Positions 1 through 13,090 of a DNA stretch of 64,000 nucleotides are shown one piece after another. The stretch is from Saururus chinensis (taxonomy: Eukaryota; Streptophyta; Magnoliopsida; Piperales; Saururaceae). The DNA is taken from the NCBI GenBank assembly GCA_035235625.1, contig CP141148.1:4769001-4833000 (forward strand). The letters are read 5' to 3'. The stretch's first letter is position 1, and each line of letters begins with the position of its first letter. The notes under the pieces were generated by a model, which searched no databases, was not told the origin of the DNA, and saw nothing but the letters and a program-made list of their open reading frames with translations. The position numbers and the translations under genes were made by a program.

Positions 1-1837
1 TTCAAGTTGACTTAGCCATTGGTCTTTCTGCAGCTTATCATAGCCTCAAGTATTTCTTTCACATCATTGTTTTATTAGTTGTTATTAATTTCTTTAGTTT
101 TCTTGCATATTAGTTAGCAGTTTTCAAAGTGGTTACCATAATTTAATGAGCTTGATGAATATATCCCCTCACATTCCCCTCCATTTTCCTCTATTATCTA
201 TTGGTTGTGTCCAAAGACTGACTGTTGAGAAAACCTTGACTACTCTAGAGGCACTTAATCGATTGGCCAGTTATAGCAAGTTGATTAAATGGATTGTGGA
301 AGTTTAGATGCTAGTTTTTTCCAACATCTTTTGTTGGAACTTACTGAAATTGGTAGTTGCTGATTAATTTTTTTTGCTTAATATAAGGCAACACTTCTTG
401 GATCTTAAACTTTGAGAATAATAATATTCATTACCCAGACATTCTATAACTTGAAAGTGTATATGCAGCTGAAGGTGATAATGGGTCAAGCTCGATCAGT
501 TTATGAGCCAAGTTGAGCTTTTGCACAATCTCAATGTAGAGTTGGCTCAGATTTTGTAATTTTTTAGATTTACTTTATGTATGTAATGTTATGATTGAGT
601 TTATATTTATTAATCAATTTTGAGAACGATATTGCAATATATAAAAAGGAAAAAACTAGCCAGAGCTGTAATGTAGACAATAATTTGAATATCTAGAAGA
701 ACGCCAGATAATTCATACAAAAACTGCTTTGCTCTATAAAAAGTGGATATAAAATACGAAAAAAGTGGCCTCTACTTTTGATCCGACTAAGATGAGGCAG
801 GTGGAGCTCGAACTAGCTTGATTGTAGATTTTATTTTCTGCATTATTTACCCTTTTTATTATTTTTTGGGTTTGTTTGCTACGTTTCGATGTGTAAGGTA
901 TGAATCAGACAAGAAGCCGGTCATCCATGAAGCATGAACCTAATAGAAACTTGTTAATTATGTTGTGTAAGTGGGACTGTTTTCGTCATCGGTTCATTAC
1001 TTAGGTCTTGTAACAAAGTTATTACCTTCTCAAGCAAATTAATTACCTGCAAGTGCTTTTCTTTTTCCTATATTAGCTGGTGTGACACGAGTGATGAATC
1101 TTTGGGGGGATGTGTTTTAGAAGGAACATGTGGTCGTTCTAATTGAGTTGCCTTGGGCCAAAATCTAAATCGTTCCCATTACTCGTATTGATAGGTTAAG
1201 TACTTGTTATATTTTATGAATATTTCAATGTGCAGCATATCCAGATTTACTCGTTTCCTATATTGCAAAGTGAAAAATTCATTTTGAGGAGTTGATGTGG
1301 GTATAGATATATTAGGGTGAGTCACCATTAAGTCTGATTTCTGGCTTTGTCCAGGTTAACATGTAACCACCTAATTACAATAGGTACTACTGCTAGGAAC
1401 AATGTGCAATGTGGCGAAGATATAGACAAAGTAGTCTGTCTTTGTCCTCCACTAGTTGATTTGCTTGCGACTGCTTTTTTCTGAGCTAATCCTAAAAGTA
1501 TCGTGCTGGTTTATAACTGAGTGTTGCCTTGATTCAGGTTCTTCAAGTTGTGGCCTGTACCTCTCTTGATGAATTGGTACTTGAAACGTTTCATTCATAA
1601 TTTGGCATGGTTTGCCATTTTCCGGACCGTTGGGCAGAGAAATAGCTCATAGTGGCAGGCCCGGACAAATGTATCTGGTTTTTGACATAATATGATGTAA
1701 CCGCAAAATTGGTATTTCGAAGTACTATTGCTAGGAACATAGCCATATAGCAGATGCGTTGGAGGTTCATGGTAGTTAATTAATTTTCAACAAGAGGCAC
1801 CCTCTGAAGCTTGACGAGAGAGTTTGTCACTCTATTA
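1..1837. other. Intergenic, no gene seen
   Basis: AT-rich sequence with no convincing reading frame or exon on either strand. It may be the flank of a gene lying left of the window, but nothing recognisable supports that. Confidence 0.4.
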
Positions 1838-1996
1838 GGGCCTGTTTGTATGGAAAGCACAATGACTTGAAGGGGCCTATTTTTAGAGGGAGAGGGTTAA
1901 GTTTGAAAGACTTTTTAAGTTGACTTAATATTCGACGTAACAGAATTACTCAAAATTATTTTACTTTAAAAACTAAAATGGTACTCAAATAGGCCC
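1838..1996. mobile_element. Short Tourist-like MITE
   Basis: The left end GGGCCTGTTTGTA and the inverted right end GGGCCTATTTGAGTA form terminal inverted repeats around about 160 bp of AT-rich DNA with no coding capacity. The flanking triplets are TTA on the left and TTC on the right, a near match to the TTA/TAA duplication of PIF/Harbinger-Tourist elements. The family is inferred from the termini only. Confidence 0.55.
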
Positions 1997-3224
1997 TTCG
2001 AGGTGCAGTTAGAAAATGTAATGTTGCCCGCTTGGATATATAGCACTTGGTAATCTCTTGGAGAAAACTCAAAAACTGATGGGCAAAGGCACAAGGCCAA
2101 CTGGTTCTGAATAGGAACTAGTATCTTTGAAAGATCAGTGATGCAAAATTCAATAAGAGAAGCGAAGTGTAGATGCGGAAGTGAAAGGCTTGTGATTGAA
2201 GGTCGAAGCACTTGAATAAGATAACTGAGAGTTTTGTCTAATGTTAAGAGTTAAGAAATCTCCCCTGACCCAAATGTTTCAGAGGCACCAGGATTTGATC
2301 ATCACTGTAGTGTATGCTCAGCCCCTTGGATGCCATAGGCTATCACCAATGGAGGAGGCCGGATTTTTCTCAAAAGTGGGGTTAAGGATTTTATTCTGAA
2401 ATTTTGTTAACATGTTATGAAAATAAAATATTATAACTAATAATGTTTTACGACTGCCCATGACAGAATTACAACCTAATAAAGAAACTCTCTTTCTTCA
2501 CAACTATGCTACCGAATTTGTATCATTCTGGATCCGAATTCCATAGTTTCTTAATGGAATAATTCCACAGCGTTGGTTTAAGGTCTTTGGTAATTGGTGC
2601 CAATCTTCACATTCCTACTCATGTTTTTGCATTGATCTTTTGGGTAAAAAGGAATATTTATAGATATCATGCCATAGAAGTGGGGATGGATGGTTCATAG
2701 TATGGGGATAAGTCTAACCATGAAAATTAGGCTACAGGAAAAAAAGTGTAAAAGCAAGTTATTCAAAACAAAAAAAAACCATCAACGCGTTCACATTCCC
2801 AAATCAAGACGTGAATTAGAGCAACACATCAACATTAAAGGAAACAAAAGCTAACCTCTATCATTGACGCTGACAGCATAATTTCACGATAAGGTGGTTT
2901 ACAAATTCACAAGCTTAATCGGGCTGTCCATGAAAGCATCAAATAAGTTGTTCAATCAATTCCCAGAAAGAACAAAACATAAAATTGTAGGAAAAAACAC
3001 TACGCCCAGAGTAGCTTCTCCACACTTGACGCCACCTTGGTTGTAAGAGGGCAGTGTAATTTATTATAATCCAGAGGATTTTCAGAAGACATGATTGACC
3101 ACCTGGTAGGAGGCAGTGAAGCCTTGGTATAACCCAGAGTATTTTCAAAAGAGAGTTGATTGACATAGATATATTCAAATCTAACACATCAGTTCTATTG
3201 ATTTAACAATAACTATTACAAAAT
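1997..3224. other. 3' flank of the 2H-like gene, no other gene seen
   Basis: No supported coding sequence. The part nearest 3224 is expected to hold the 3' untranslated region and polyadenylation site of the minus-strand gene that stops at 3225, but I could not place the cleavage site. Confidence 0.35.
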
Positions 3225-6200
3225 TCAACTTCCTAAGCAGTCAAGGTGAAACTTCCGCGTCTTTAATCTTCCATTCAATGCAAGTGCCAAGACATCAAAT
3301 TCTTCCACAAACCATAATTCTGATACCTTAGCCTAAAAAATATACAAATTAAATCTCCATTATGAAAAGCATTCTATGAATATACAAGGATTAATCAATT
3401 AAGAATGAATTTCCAGACATACCTCAAGTCCTCCTATACGTTTGTTAACACCATCAACCAGCTGATGGAAAAACTTAAGTTGATCTAAAGGCTTCTGCGT
3501 ACCCAGCACAAAAGAGGAAGCATGTAGAGCATCAAGATATGTCAACAGAAAACATTAAGCAAACTCTGGAAGAAAATTGTTCGGCATTTTAAAATTTTAC
3601 AGTGGAAAGGGAAATTATAATTGAAATTTAAAAAGTAAATCAAACTAGCAATCTTGAAGGCAAACGTGAGCAGTGTTTAGTGATTCTTCCACTTAAAATT
3701 TTAATAAATCTGTAAAACATTAATAAATATTTTGTTTTTCCATGAAAAGAAGCCAAACAAACTCATGGGATTCACTAATCCACATGGTAAGCTGGGGTGG
3801 GAAGACAACTTGAAAGGGCACCAATCAAGTGTGAGCATTTTTGCTCTTTTTCGTTTTTCTTGTGTTTCTTTAATACAAGAATAAAGAAGAACTTTGGCCA
3901 TAGTAGACCATTCTAACACTAAGTTGGCGATGTATAACTTGGATGTGGAAATGGTAGTAGGGCCAAATAGTAGAATCACTTGAAGTCCCAAAAAAATTGG
4001 TCTAATAATCATAATATTTCGACCAAATTCTGTTAAAAGTCCAGGAACTTGTTCATAAAAATTACATATATGAACAACAATCTCACACATACTATTTGAA
4101 AACGATAGATATTGGTAACATTACTTAGTCCCAGGAGCAGTTAAAATTCACTGTAAGACCAATTCGCATCAACCATGCATATATACCAGTACCTCATAGG
4201 TTGGCACCAGTAGAGTGTTGGGTCAAAAGAGAAGATAAAAAATTCTGACAATTACTTGTGACAAAAATAGTTAATACAAGAAAGTTGTTGGTACACCAAT
4301 TCTCATTCTGCTTATAACTTATAATGGCAATGCCTATCTGATCCTATAGTCATTTATCTTTTCTATAAGAGCATTTCTATTAAAACAAGGGAAAAAAAGG
4401 TCATGCCAGTACGACTGTACGACCCCAGAGTCCAACTATCAGTTCTCTACTATGCTGTTCTAAATTACAAAAAATTGACATATTTAGTCGCAGTTTCAAT
4501 CTGCTTGTGCCTTTATAGTATCAATATCTATCTCTACAATTACCTGCTTGTCCTTTAGAGGAAGGCATTTCTGTATTAAAAGTTTGTACAAAAAAAAAAA
4601 TCCCATGCCAATATGCTGTCACCGAGTCATTTTTAAGTTTCATTCACCTAAGTCTGTTACAACGGTGGAATGCACATTCAGAGTTTTTCTCCAATGTAAT
4701 CAGTCACTCTTCCGAAATTAGATTTTGAAATTTTCCATCAGTTACTAACTGTTTCAACTTCTAAGTTTTGTTGAACCCTGTATCCATTTACAATTTCTGA
4801 CATGTTATCCCGTCCTATACCTAAAAATGATAGACATGACCAAAATAAAAAAAATTAGTTATTACCTGTTGAGAAATTTTTGGGTGCCCCAGAATCCTTG
4901 CAAAAGAAGTGTGAAGCATAACAGGCTCATACTGCAGCAACAAAGAAAGAAAAAGATATTTATATATTATTGTCAATGGCTCAATGCTAATAAGCTACTG
5001 TTATCCCCTCAGCCCTGAGTTTGTCCCTGTGACGGCTGCCAAATATGCTTTATCAGCAGAGAACCAAAATTTTCTCTTTACGCATTGATGGAAATGTCAA
5101 GCCTAGAATGGTCTACTTAATCAGCATACAACACCATTACACCAGTAGATTAAAAAAAATCAAATTCAATGGCATGCTATATGACAATACTGATCTCTCT
5201 CAAGTCTCTACAACAACCATGCTATCTATTTGACATGCACCATGGAAATCATTTATTTAAGTAACCTAATCGAACAAAGTTGATGTTAAGAGCACTATGT
5301 TGTCCAATGGAGGTAGCAACCTAAAACATAGCACACATAAATGCGTAAAATAGCTGCCGTCGGCATATAGCTGGAACAAGTGGAACATCTTTACCTCTCC
5401 AAAGCCTTGTGTTCCAAACAACTAAAAGGTCAAGGTCATTAAGAAAGAATGTACAACTTTAGAACCCCTTATGGACTTCATTGATTTTTTTAAATACCTA
5501 ATTGAACAGCCCCTATAGTTAGGGCTATCAACTGGTCAGGTATGGGTCGGGTAAGGCTTTACCTGCTTCCATATCCGCTTCCTCAATTTTTAGCCCTACC
5601 TGCATCATTATCCCCTTCGCTAATCATTACTTATACCCGATGCATTACCCCACGGGTAAACTGGTGGGTAACTGGGTAAACAATGACCTAAAAAACCGAA
5701 GTCTAAACTTATGAAGTGACTGAGTGGGGGAATTGGAGGGCTAGCGTCTAGCTGAGTAGAGTGGTACAGAAGGAATTATGAAGGTGCTGAAAATGACCGG
5801 ACAGAAAACATGAACCGGAGCTGAGATGGGAAGGATTAGGGTCAAATGTAACATGGTAAAGAGAAATAATAATAGAAGGAGGTATAATTAGAGTTAAAGT
5901 ATATAGGATTCGGGTAATGGGTATGCAGAAGGGACCCATGCCTTCCCTGGTTCACAAACAGGCCAGTAAAAATTACCCACCTAATTTACTTATAACCCAC
6001 ACTCAAATTACCTACCCATTACAAGCTGGTTGGGTGAACAGGGGGGGCAGGTAAATGGTTACCTGTTGACAGCCCTACCTATAGCATCTAGCAACCATAG
6101 GGATCTTGTGTACAGGATCTCCAAAAGAATTAACTCAAAAATTGGAATCAAATTTCAGCATTGTCTAAAAATGCTGCTCCTCAATGTCAAATACAATCAG

Positions 6201-8900
6201 TAAATGCATTATTTATGCCAATCCTACATGCAACTTGAGCACTATCAGCTTTCAGTTACTTAACTGAGGGCTCTGTTGGTCAAGGAATGGTGTTCTATAA
6301 AAAACAAGAAGAAAATTTCCTTACTAGTTGCTTTTGGGGTGCCCTGGGAAGAGCCTTTCTCAACATGGCACGGATGGTTGCAGGATCAGAACCAGACATT
6401 ACCTGCACTTAAATATCTTGAAATATCAACATCAAAGTTAGCAGCACAGCGAGTAATTAAGAAAAATTATGATCTCTATCGAAAATTGGTCTTTACTATC
6501 TAATGACTGTCTACATGATAAAACCAGGTGAGTAGGTCATCTCAATAAGATAAAACAGCCAGTACAGATGTATGCATACAATGTAAAAATAGAAAGACAA
6601 AGTGGACAAACCTGCCAACAGCCCAGAAGCACACCAGTTGAAGTTAAAATCACTCTGTCCAAGGTGATTTTCAGTGGACAAAGGGCTTCTGTAACAACTT
6701 TAACTGCATTTGCCTCCACTTCAATCTAATGAAACAGATTGAGGCATTTAACGGTGAAAACAGTCAAAAATGGAAAAGATTAGATAGACAGAATAACAAT
6801 GGAGGTATATTCAATTACCTCATCTTCTGTAGCAGGAACAGGCTCCAGATGATGAGATGCATGAAACATGCTAAAGTGATATAAGCTTGTATTCTGAAAC
6901 CAGATTGCTATCAATGAATGAAAACAAATGTCAGAAAATTACCAAAAAAACACTTAAATCATTATGTCAACCACTCTAGAAACCATGTGATAATATTCAA
7001 ACTTTAAACTCACAACAGATAATATGAGGGCTGAAGGCCTCTACCTTTATTGAAGTGGGGAAGAAAGGTATCTCTCACAACCTCCCTGCCATGAAATGTG
7101 TGCAGGTGTGACCCATGTACTTAATTTGGTGGGAACCAAAAAGAGGGGCGAAACCCAGGAAGAGAAATACAACAGGACAAGTGTGCAGCAAAGAATTCTG
7201 TTGAAAGCCTTACACATAATGTATTTTGTATAATAGTAGATGTGTCATAGAAAGAGCTCAATAAACAAATTCAGAAAATAGCTTTTTTTCCTCATGATAG
7301 TAGACAGCACAATATCAGCACATAAAAGATGCATTTGCTAGATGGTTTAATAATTTTTTTTTAAGTTTCACTATTTTTACTATTTTTAAGCAACAATTAG
7401 AGGATGACAACAAAAATAATCCCTTTTTAGTTCTCTTGCCTAACTGTCATCATCAAACATCTTGATAACAACCACCCAGGGTTCGCCGCACAGATCCAAT
7501 TCTGCTGTTCCACACAATTACCAATTTCCATTTCCATGTTTAATAATTTCATCAAAATTAATCATTATCCTCCAGCCTTCTGTTCCTTCTATTAAGGATA
7601 AAAAATTGGTTTGAATTCAGCTTCCATAAAGATATTTTGCTCCTCATAAATTAACTCATACATGTAGAATGCACCGGCACAATCCAATAACTTTGCTTAT
7701 CACTTCAGTGCAAAATTTTAATATGCAATCTATGCATAATAGAGTATTTCAATCTTACCTTAAAGTCATTTTAGACTTAATATTTTCTATCGCTTTTGCT
7801 TTAAACTTTTACCTCAATTTCCTGCAAGTGCATGGTTTTTCACCACAAACATATCAGGTTGATTAGTTTTGTTAACGGGCGTGCTTCAAGATCTATTCTA
7901 CTTAAATTTCACTTCAGCCACCTGCTCAACTAATATCTTATCACAGATGCTGTCAAATCCATTTACATGAATATCAATTGATTTCACAAACAATTTGGAA
8001 TACTCACGAGACAGGCTTTGAATACTCTGGGTCCAAATATAGGACATTGGCACGAACCGGCGGACTTGCAGCCTAAAATAAACAAGACACGGTGGGCCTT
8101 AGAATTCTGCAGCTTTATTAATGAAATGAGAAAGGAAATGCCAAAAATTCTAAATTCGAGCATGATGCATTGTCGACCTTAAGCACAGGGGTGACCCGAC
8201 CATCTTCTAAGGTGAAAATGTCCAAAAGAGAGAGGGACTGAGAGGTCTGACCCCCGCTAAGAAAAGCCAGCCCTTTCTCATCCAAGTCACGGGCCATTTT
8301 GTCATACAATCTCGACCGTTGTTCTGTACTAGATAGTACACCCCCTGCAAGACGTTAACTGAATCGATTCACCCAATTTTTCGATAATCCATGGCGTAAC
8401 TTGATCTATGAAACATGCAAAACTCTCAAGAAAAATAAGTCTATTAGATATTAAGTCTAGTCGGGCGATGCAGAAAAATGCCAGAGAGTAGTCAATTGTG
8501 AATATGAAGAGAAAATTCAAAAAAGTAAATCGATTATATGCATACAAATGCAAAATCTTTTCTCAGAAGGTCACTTCTAAAACAAAAATGCATTGATATA
8601 CATACAAGCTTCAGCTTCTAAGCAAGGGGAATGAAATTTCCACAAATGAAGTTCAAAACCGAACTACGAAAGAAAACTGAAATCAAAATGTCAAAAGGCA
8701 GTTATTTAGAACAGAGAGAAAAGGCGGGAACCTGAACGAGGAGGGATCATGAGAGGACGATCCGGGCCGGAAAAGGAGGTGGAGTTGCGGAGAGCCAACC
8801 GGAGGAAGAAGAAGAAGAGAAGAGTGGAGATGAGCCAGACTACAACAGGGACAGGGATCCTTTTGCCGTAGCACCACCGCCGACTTCCTGCTCCGGCCAT
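3225..8900 (-). CDS. Membrane-anchored protein with 2H-phosphoesterase-like motifs, 10 exons, 322 aa
   Basis: Exons on the minus strand are 8732-8900, 8178-8344, 8008-8072, 7045-7085, 6819-6907, 6612-6725, 6325-6402, 4866-4931, 3423-3494 and 3225-3332. All introns are GT-AG, all phases agree and the total is 969 nt. The start gives a basic N-terminus followed by a hydrophobic segment at about residues 17-37, which looks like a signal anchor (type II or ER-targeted). The body has H158-x-S160 in YHFSMF and H248-x-S250 in LHTSFARIL, 90 residues apart, with a strand-rich stretch between them (LDRVILTSTGVLLGCWQV). This two-HxS/T layout is the hallmark of the 2H phosphoesterase superfamily (RNA ligase/cyclic phosphodiesterase-like), so a role on 2',3'-cyclic or related phosphodiesters is possible. 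That is inference: the family was recognised by motif only, and no substrate can be read. The intron at 4932-6324 carries a hAT-like MITE. A copy of exon 1 lies at 16567-17095. Confidence 0.8.
5520..6077. mobile_element. hAT-like MITE in an intron of the 2H-like gene
   Basis: The ends are inverted: TAGGGCTATCAACTGG on the left and, read from the right end, TAGGGCTGTCAACAGGT. The 8 bp flanks CCTATAGT (5512-5519) and CCTATAGC (6078-6085) match at seven positions, as expected for a hAT insertion. The 558 bp interior has repeated GGGTA/TACCC motifs and no transposase frame. It sits in the intron between 4932 and 6324. A related element lies at 28020-28491. Confidence 0.8.
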
Positions 8901-9099
8901 CAGAGCCCCTGCGACAGTGCAGCTTCGCTCGCTTCTGGGTTCTCCACTTTTTCAGCGCAGCATTTGGGCCGGACGCAGACGTCCGTGTCTGAGGTATTCG
9001 AGACCCAGTAAGCGGACCGGACCCATAAACGGACTTATGGATATCCGTGTCCGACAATATTAATATTTCTCCGTTTCATCTGTTGACCCTACTTAGCTT

Positions 9100-9332
9100 T
9101 AAATCGACCCTTCGAGAGCCGCGAAGGCTGATGGGGCATGGTGACGGTGACCTCCAAATTAAGGCATCTTCTTGTTATCCTTTTGTAGATACAATGATCA
9201 GTAAGACTTATTAACAATTTCAGGATGAGAAAGTCTCTCCTCAGTTATGATAATTTTATTCCCTGATAAGTGAACTAATTGTTGGTAAATAATTGGATTT
9301 TTCTATTTAAATGTTAGACAATTGTTGAAGGT
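9100..9332 (+). pseudogene. RPA49 fragment (part of exon 1 joined to part of intron 1)
   Basis: Bases from about 9110 to 9165 resemble RPA49 exon 1 at about 23090-23145 (the GATGGGG...GGTGACGGT...CCAAATTAAGG stretch). The sequence then jumps to material resembling RPA49 intron 1 at about 23885-24040 (CAATTTCAGGATGAGAAAG and following bases). The intervening exon and intron are missing, so this is a rearranged relic. It is a genomic copy, not a processed one, because intron sequence is included. Confidence 0.75.
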
Positions 9333-10037
9333 AACTCTTTGGTAGGGCTTAGACAAAGTTTCATTAAATTTTAAATTGTAGAATTTTATGATTATATGAT
9401 TTGATTAATTTTTTTTAATAATAAATTTAATATTATTTATTTGTACCTCTTTAATTAATGAGCTTGATTTAGATATGAGTTTAATCATCATTCTTTCATT
9501 ATTTAAGTTAGTTCTCATTAGTTTCTTACTTGGTTTTCTCTTGTTTAATATTAAAATTGGGTATTAGTTGTGATTTATAAATTATGGATACAATTAATGA
9601 GTTGAGTTTAATCCATTAAAGTGAGGAAGAATAATATATATTTTTATTATGGATGAGAGCTTAATGATGATATTTTTCATAATAATAAAGATTAAATTCT
9701 AAATTATTATGAGATGAATGTGGAAAAATGATTAATGATTATACTTATAAGTTTCTATGATTTAATGAATGTGGATTCTTATACCCTAGTGATTTATTTA
9801 TTTTATATTTTAATTATTTTGCATATCTTTCTTAATCTTAGATTAACGCTTTAGAATTTTAATTTGGATAATTAATTGCTTTTTAAATTCTTATTTTCTT
9901 TTGTTAGTTACTTAGTTAAGTTATTCTCTTTATATTTGTTAACTAGATTAGGGTTTACTTGAGAGATTAAATTTAATTTTCTGATTTTAAGTCAATGTGA
10001 GATCAACCTTGTTTAACAACTTTTCTACCTTTGATTA
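9333..10037 (-). mobile_element. Truncated LTR of the 14423-16366 family, left part
   Basis: This stretch is an inverted, diverged copy of about 14460-15195. For example, ACCTTGTTTAACAACTTTTCTACCTTTGATT at its right end matches the reverse complement of 14465-14500. The rest of the family unit (counterpart of 15195-16366) is absent, so the copy is truncated. It is interrupted at 10038 by a second element and resumes at 13935-13977. Confidence 0.7.
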
Positions 10038-11526
10038 TGTAATGTCCTTAATTTTCTACGATTTTTTGTGATTTTTTGCTATTTTTATGATCATTTTCAG
10101 CGAAAAATGATGACGTTTTGGCATATTCTTATTTATGTATTTATCTCAGTATTTATACTTGTAGAGTCAGGTGTAGGGCTTAGTCACGGGCCATAAGCTT
10201 TATTGTGCACTTTCGGCTCAAAGTTTGGAGGTATAGCGCGTAAACAGTAAGTTAACGTGTGTCAGGAACATAGATAGAAAAATAAAAAAGAGTATAAATA
10301 TGAAATCCATCGATGCACTCTAGAAACACAAAGAGATGTCCATAAATATTCCAGTATGTCTAGTAAGAGTGTGTAAAACCCAAGTGAGTTTCCAGTCGCT
10401 CCTTTGTCCCTCCTCCATCATTGGATTATGTCGGTTCTTACCAAGATCCACTTCGCCTTATTGCCACAAGTCCGTAGGTACCAGCTATGACCGCCGCCAT
10501 GTCCTCTTTGCTCCTCCACGAGGTACTGATCTTTTTTTTGGTTTATCTCACTTAGCAAATTCGTTTTTGGGTTGTAAGGGAGCGATTTTGATGTCATTTG
10601 CAGCCACCCTCAACTAGACTTATCTTCATTTGGCCACGAGGAACCCATAGGCGTTGACTAGAGCCGCCGCCGTGCTCTCTTTTCTCCTTCGTGAGCTACC
10701 GGTATATTGTTTGGTTTTCTTCTCTTCTTCTCAATGTCTGGTGCATATTTTTTTGATGTCGGTGTGTTTTCGGTCATCATCAGGTCTCCAGACAGACTCC
10801 ATCTAGCCTACCTCAAGACAGTGTAGGTTGGGGGTTACCATTTCCAACCCCACTTCGCTCTTATGCCTCGATTTGGGTCTTACTGGTACGACCCTTTGTG
10901 TCCATTTTTCCATTATGATGCCTCTGGTTACCGATTAGCTTCCGGCTGGCCTTGGGGTTAGCCTTGCTTCACCATGGCCTTTGCCCTACCACTGCTCGAC
11001 CTTGAGTTGCCCCTTGCGGCCGTTGGGTGCTGTCCATGGCCAATTTCGACGTCTTGTGGCCGATCGAATACTTCTCAGCCTCCAGCCAACCTTCAGTGAG
11101 TACACCGTCGACTTCCGGTTGCACCTTCCACTCGTTGGCGTGACCTTTCTCCTGGCTGCCCTAGTGTGCCATTGTGGATAGCGGATTTTACCGCATTGAC
11201 TTCTGACACCTTATTTGGCCATGAGTACTTTTGGCGCTTCCTAAAACCTCAGGACAGAAGCTCTCTCAATTTGGCAATGGTTTTGGCCGCCAACTCTTCC
11301 GCCAACGCTGCCATCATCGTGTGCTCGTCATCAAACGTCATGATTACAAGGTAGGGGAGCTTTGAACTTGTAATTTCAAGATAGTATGTTTTGAAGGAGT
11401 AGTAGCATGCTAGGGTTGTATGATTCAATGCTTTGGATGTTAAATCATAATCGGTTTGCACGATGTAAGAGGACAAATTATGCCATATTGGAATTCATAT
11501 GACTTACATGTGAGTTGTAAATATGG

Positions 11527-11785
11527 TTGATGTACGTGGATTGTGTGTGTTAGTGAAGGCTAGCGAGTATGTTTCTACGTGTGTGGATTATATATGTGCT
11601 AGTGATGGCTAGTGAGTATGTTAGTAAGCTATGTATGTGGATTATGTGAGTGCTAATGATGGCTAGCGTATTTGTTGGTAAGTTACATATGTGGATTATG
11701 TATGTGCTAGTGATGGCTAGCAAGTATGTTTCTATGTATGTGGATTATGTGTGTGCTAGTGATGGCTAGCAAGTATGTTGGTAAG
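11527..11785. repeat. Minisatellite with hairpin core, five units
   Basis: Five diverged units of about 45-60 bp, each carrying the core GTGCTAGTGATGGCTAGC, in which CTAG-type ends can pair to form a short hairpin. The same array, inverted and with eight units, is in the related element at 56150-56512. Confidence 0.75.
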
Positions 11786-12986
11786 TTATATATGGAATAA
11801 TATGTGTATGTGATGCATATGTGTGATGGGCATACATATGTATAATGGCTATGGATATGTGTATGTGGTCAGGCAGAAGTATGGATAATGGACGGTAAGA
11901 GGTAATAGAGGGTTTGGTATGAAGTTAAATGTGGATATATAAGCATATGACGAAAGACAAATGATATAAGTTTGATGGGCAAGGATTGGAGTGGATTGGT
12001 TTGGATCATAGCATATATTTGGGGATTGTCGGACAGTAATAGTGTTGCATAATTGTACAAGTATAACGTGCAAATTATGAAATAAAAATTAAGCATAATA
12101 AGTAAGGTATGAGTAAGAGGGTGATAATTAGGGTTGGCTCTAAGGAGCTCATTTTGATGACTTCCGAGTAAGATGTGTTTTCCATAAGGTGGATGGTGGA
12201 GATTATATGAATATATAAGATTTTGGTGTACGATGAGTTATGATTATGAGATCTATGGGTAAAGTGAAGTCTGCTGCCCTAAAGAACTAGGATTTCGGAT
12301 CGGGCTTAGCTTCGGTTTGATCAATGGAGCACTGTATGTTTGAGAGTTTTTGTGGCATAATTGTACTGCATGACTTAATTCAAACTTGAATTATAAGTAA
12401 AGCTAATGATAGCATTGTGAGTTTGAGACTTGAGGGTTTCGATGGATTAAGTTCCATGTTTGAGCTAACCAATAATGAGCCCGTTGAGCATTTCTCATGT
12501 CTTGTCATGTTATTTATCCTGCATGATGTTGTTTGTATGCTATATTGAGCCTCATATGTCTGATGCTTTGTTGAGAGTAATGTATGTTTCGATTTGGTTT
12601 GTGTGTTGTATTAAGCCTAGATGTTTGATGCTCTATTGAGAGCGTTGTATGATTCTGCCCAAGAGTGACACTGTATGATTTCTTCCCAAGAGTGGCACTG
12701 GCACTAAAGACCCCTAGAGTGTGGTTAATTGTATGACCCCTTATGTGTGGGTGTTTATGTTTGCGTGCTTAGGTAAGTAGTATCATGCACCTACTCTTAC
12801 CTATTTGATTCTATGCCCCATGAGCATTGGTGTGTCTTGCCTTCGGAAAAGTTCATGACATCTAGTCACTCCATGTAGGTTAAGGTGATGCCTCAGTCGC
12901 ATTCTTTTCCATTTCAACGTTGGAGCTTATTAATAGTAATGAGTTTTAGTGGTCAATAGTATATATATAATTGTATGAGTGAGTAT

Positions 12987-13090
12987 GTATGATTCTGAGT
13001 AAGACTGTAAGAGTATGATTCTGAGCACGACTGTAAGAGTATGATTCAGAGCAAGACTGTAATAGTATGATTCTGAGCAAGACTATAAGC
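12987..13090. repeat. 26 bp tandem repeat, four units
   Basis: Four consecutive 26 bp units (starts 12987, 13013, 13039, 13065) of the form GTATGATTCTGAGCAAGACT plus a short tail. The array lies in the 3.9 kb LTR-like element. Confidence 0.8.

Noticed and set aside
8683..9057. 124-codon minus-strand frame over the 2H-like gene start
   Set aside because: It overlaps exon 1 in another frame. The frame from 8900 gives a signal anchor and joins in phase to exon 2, while this one does not.
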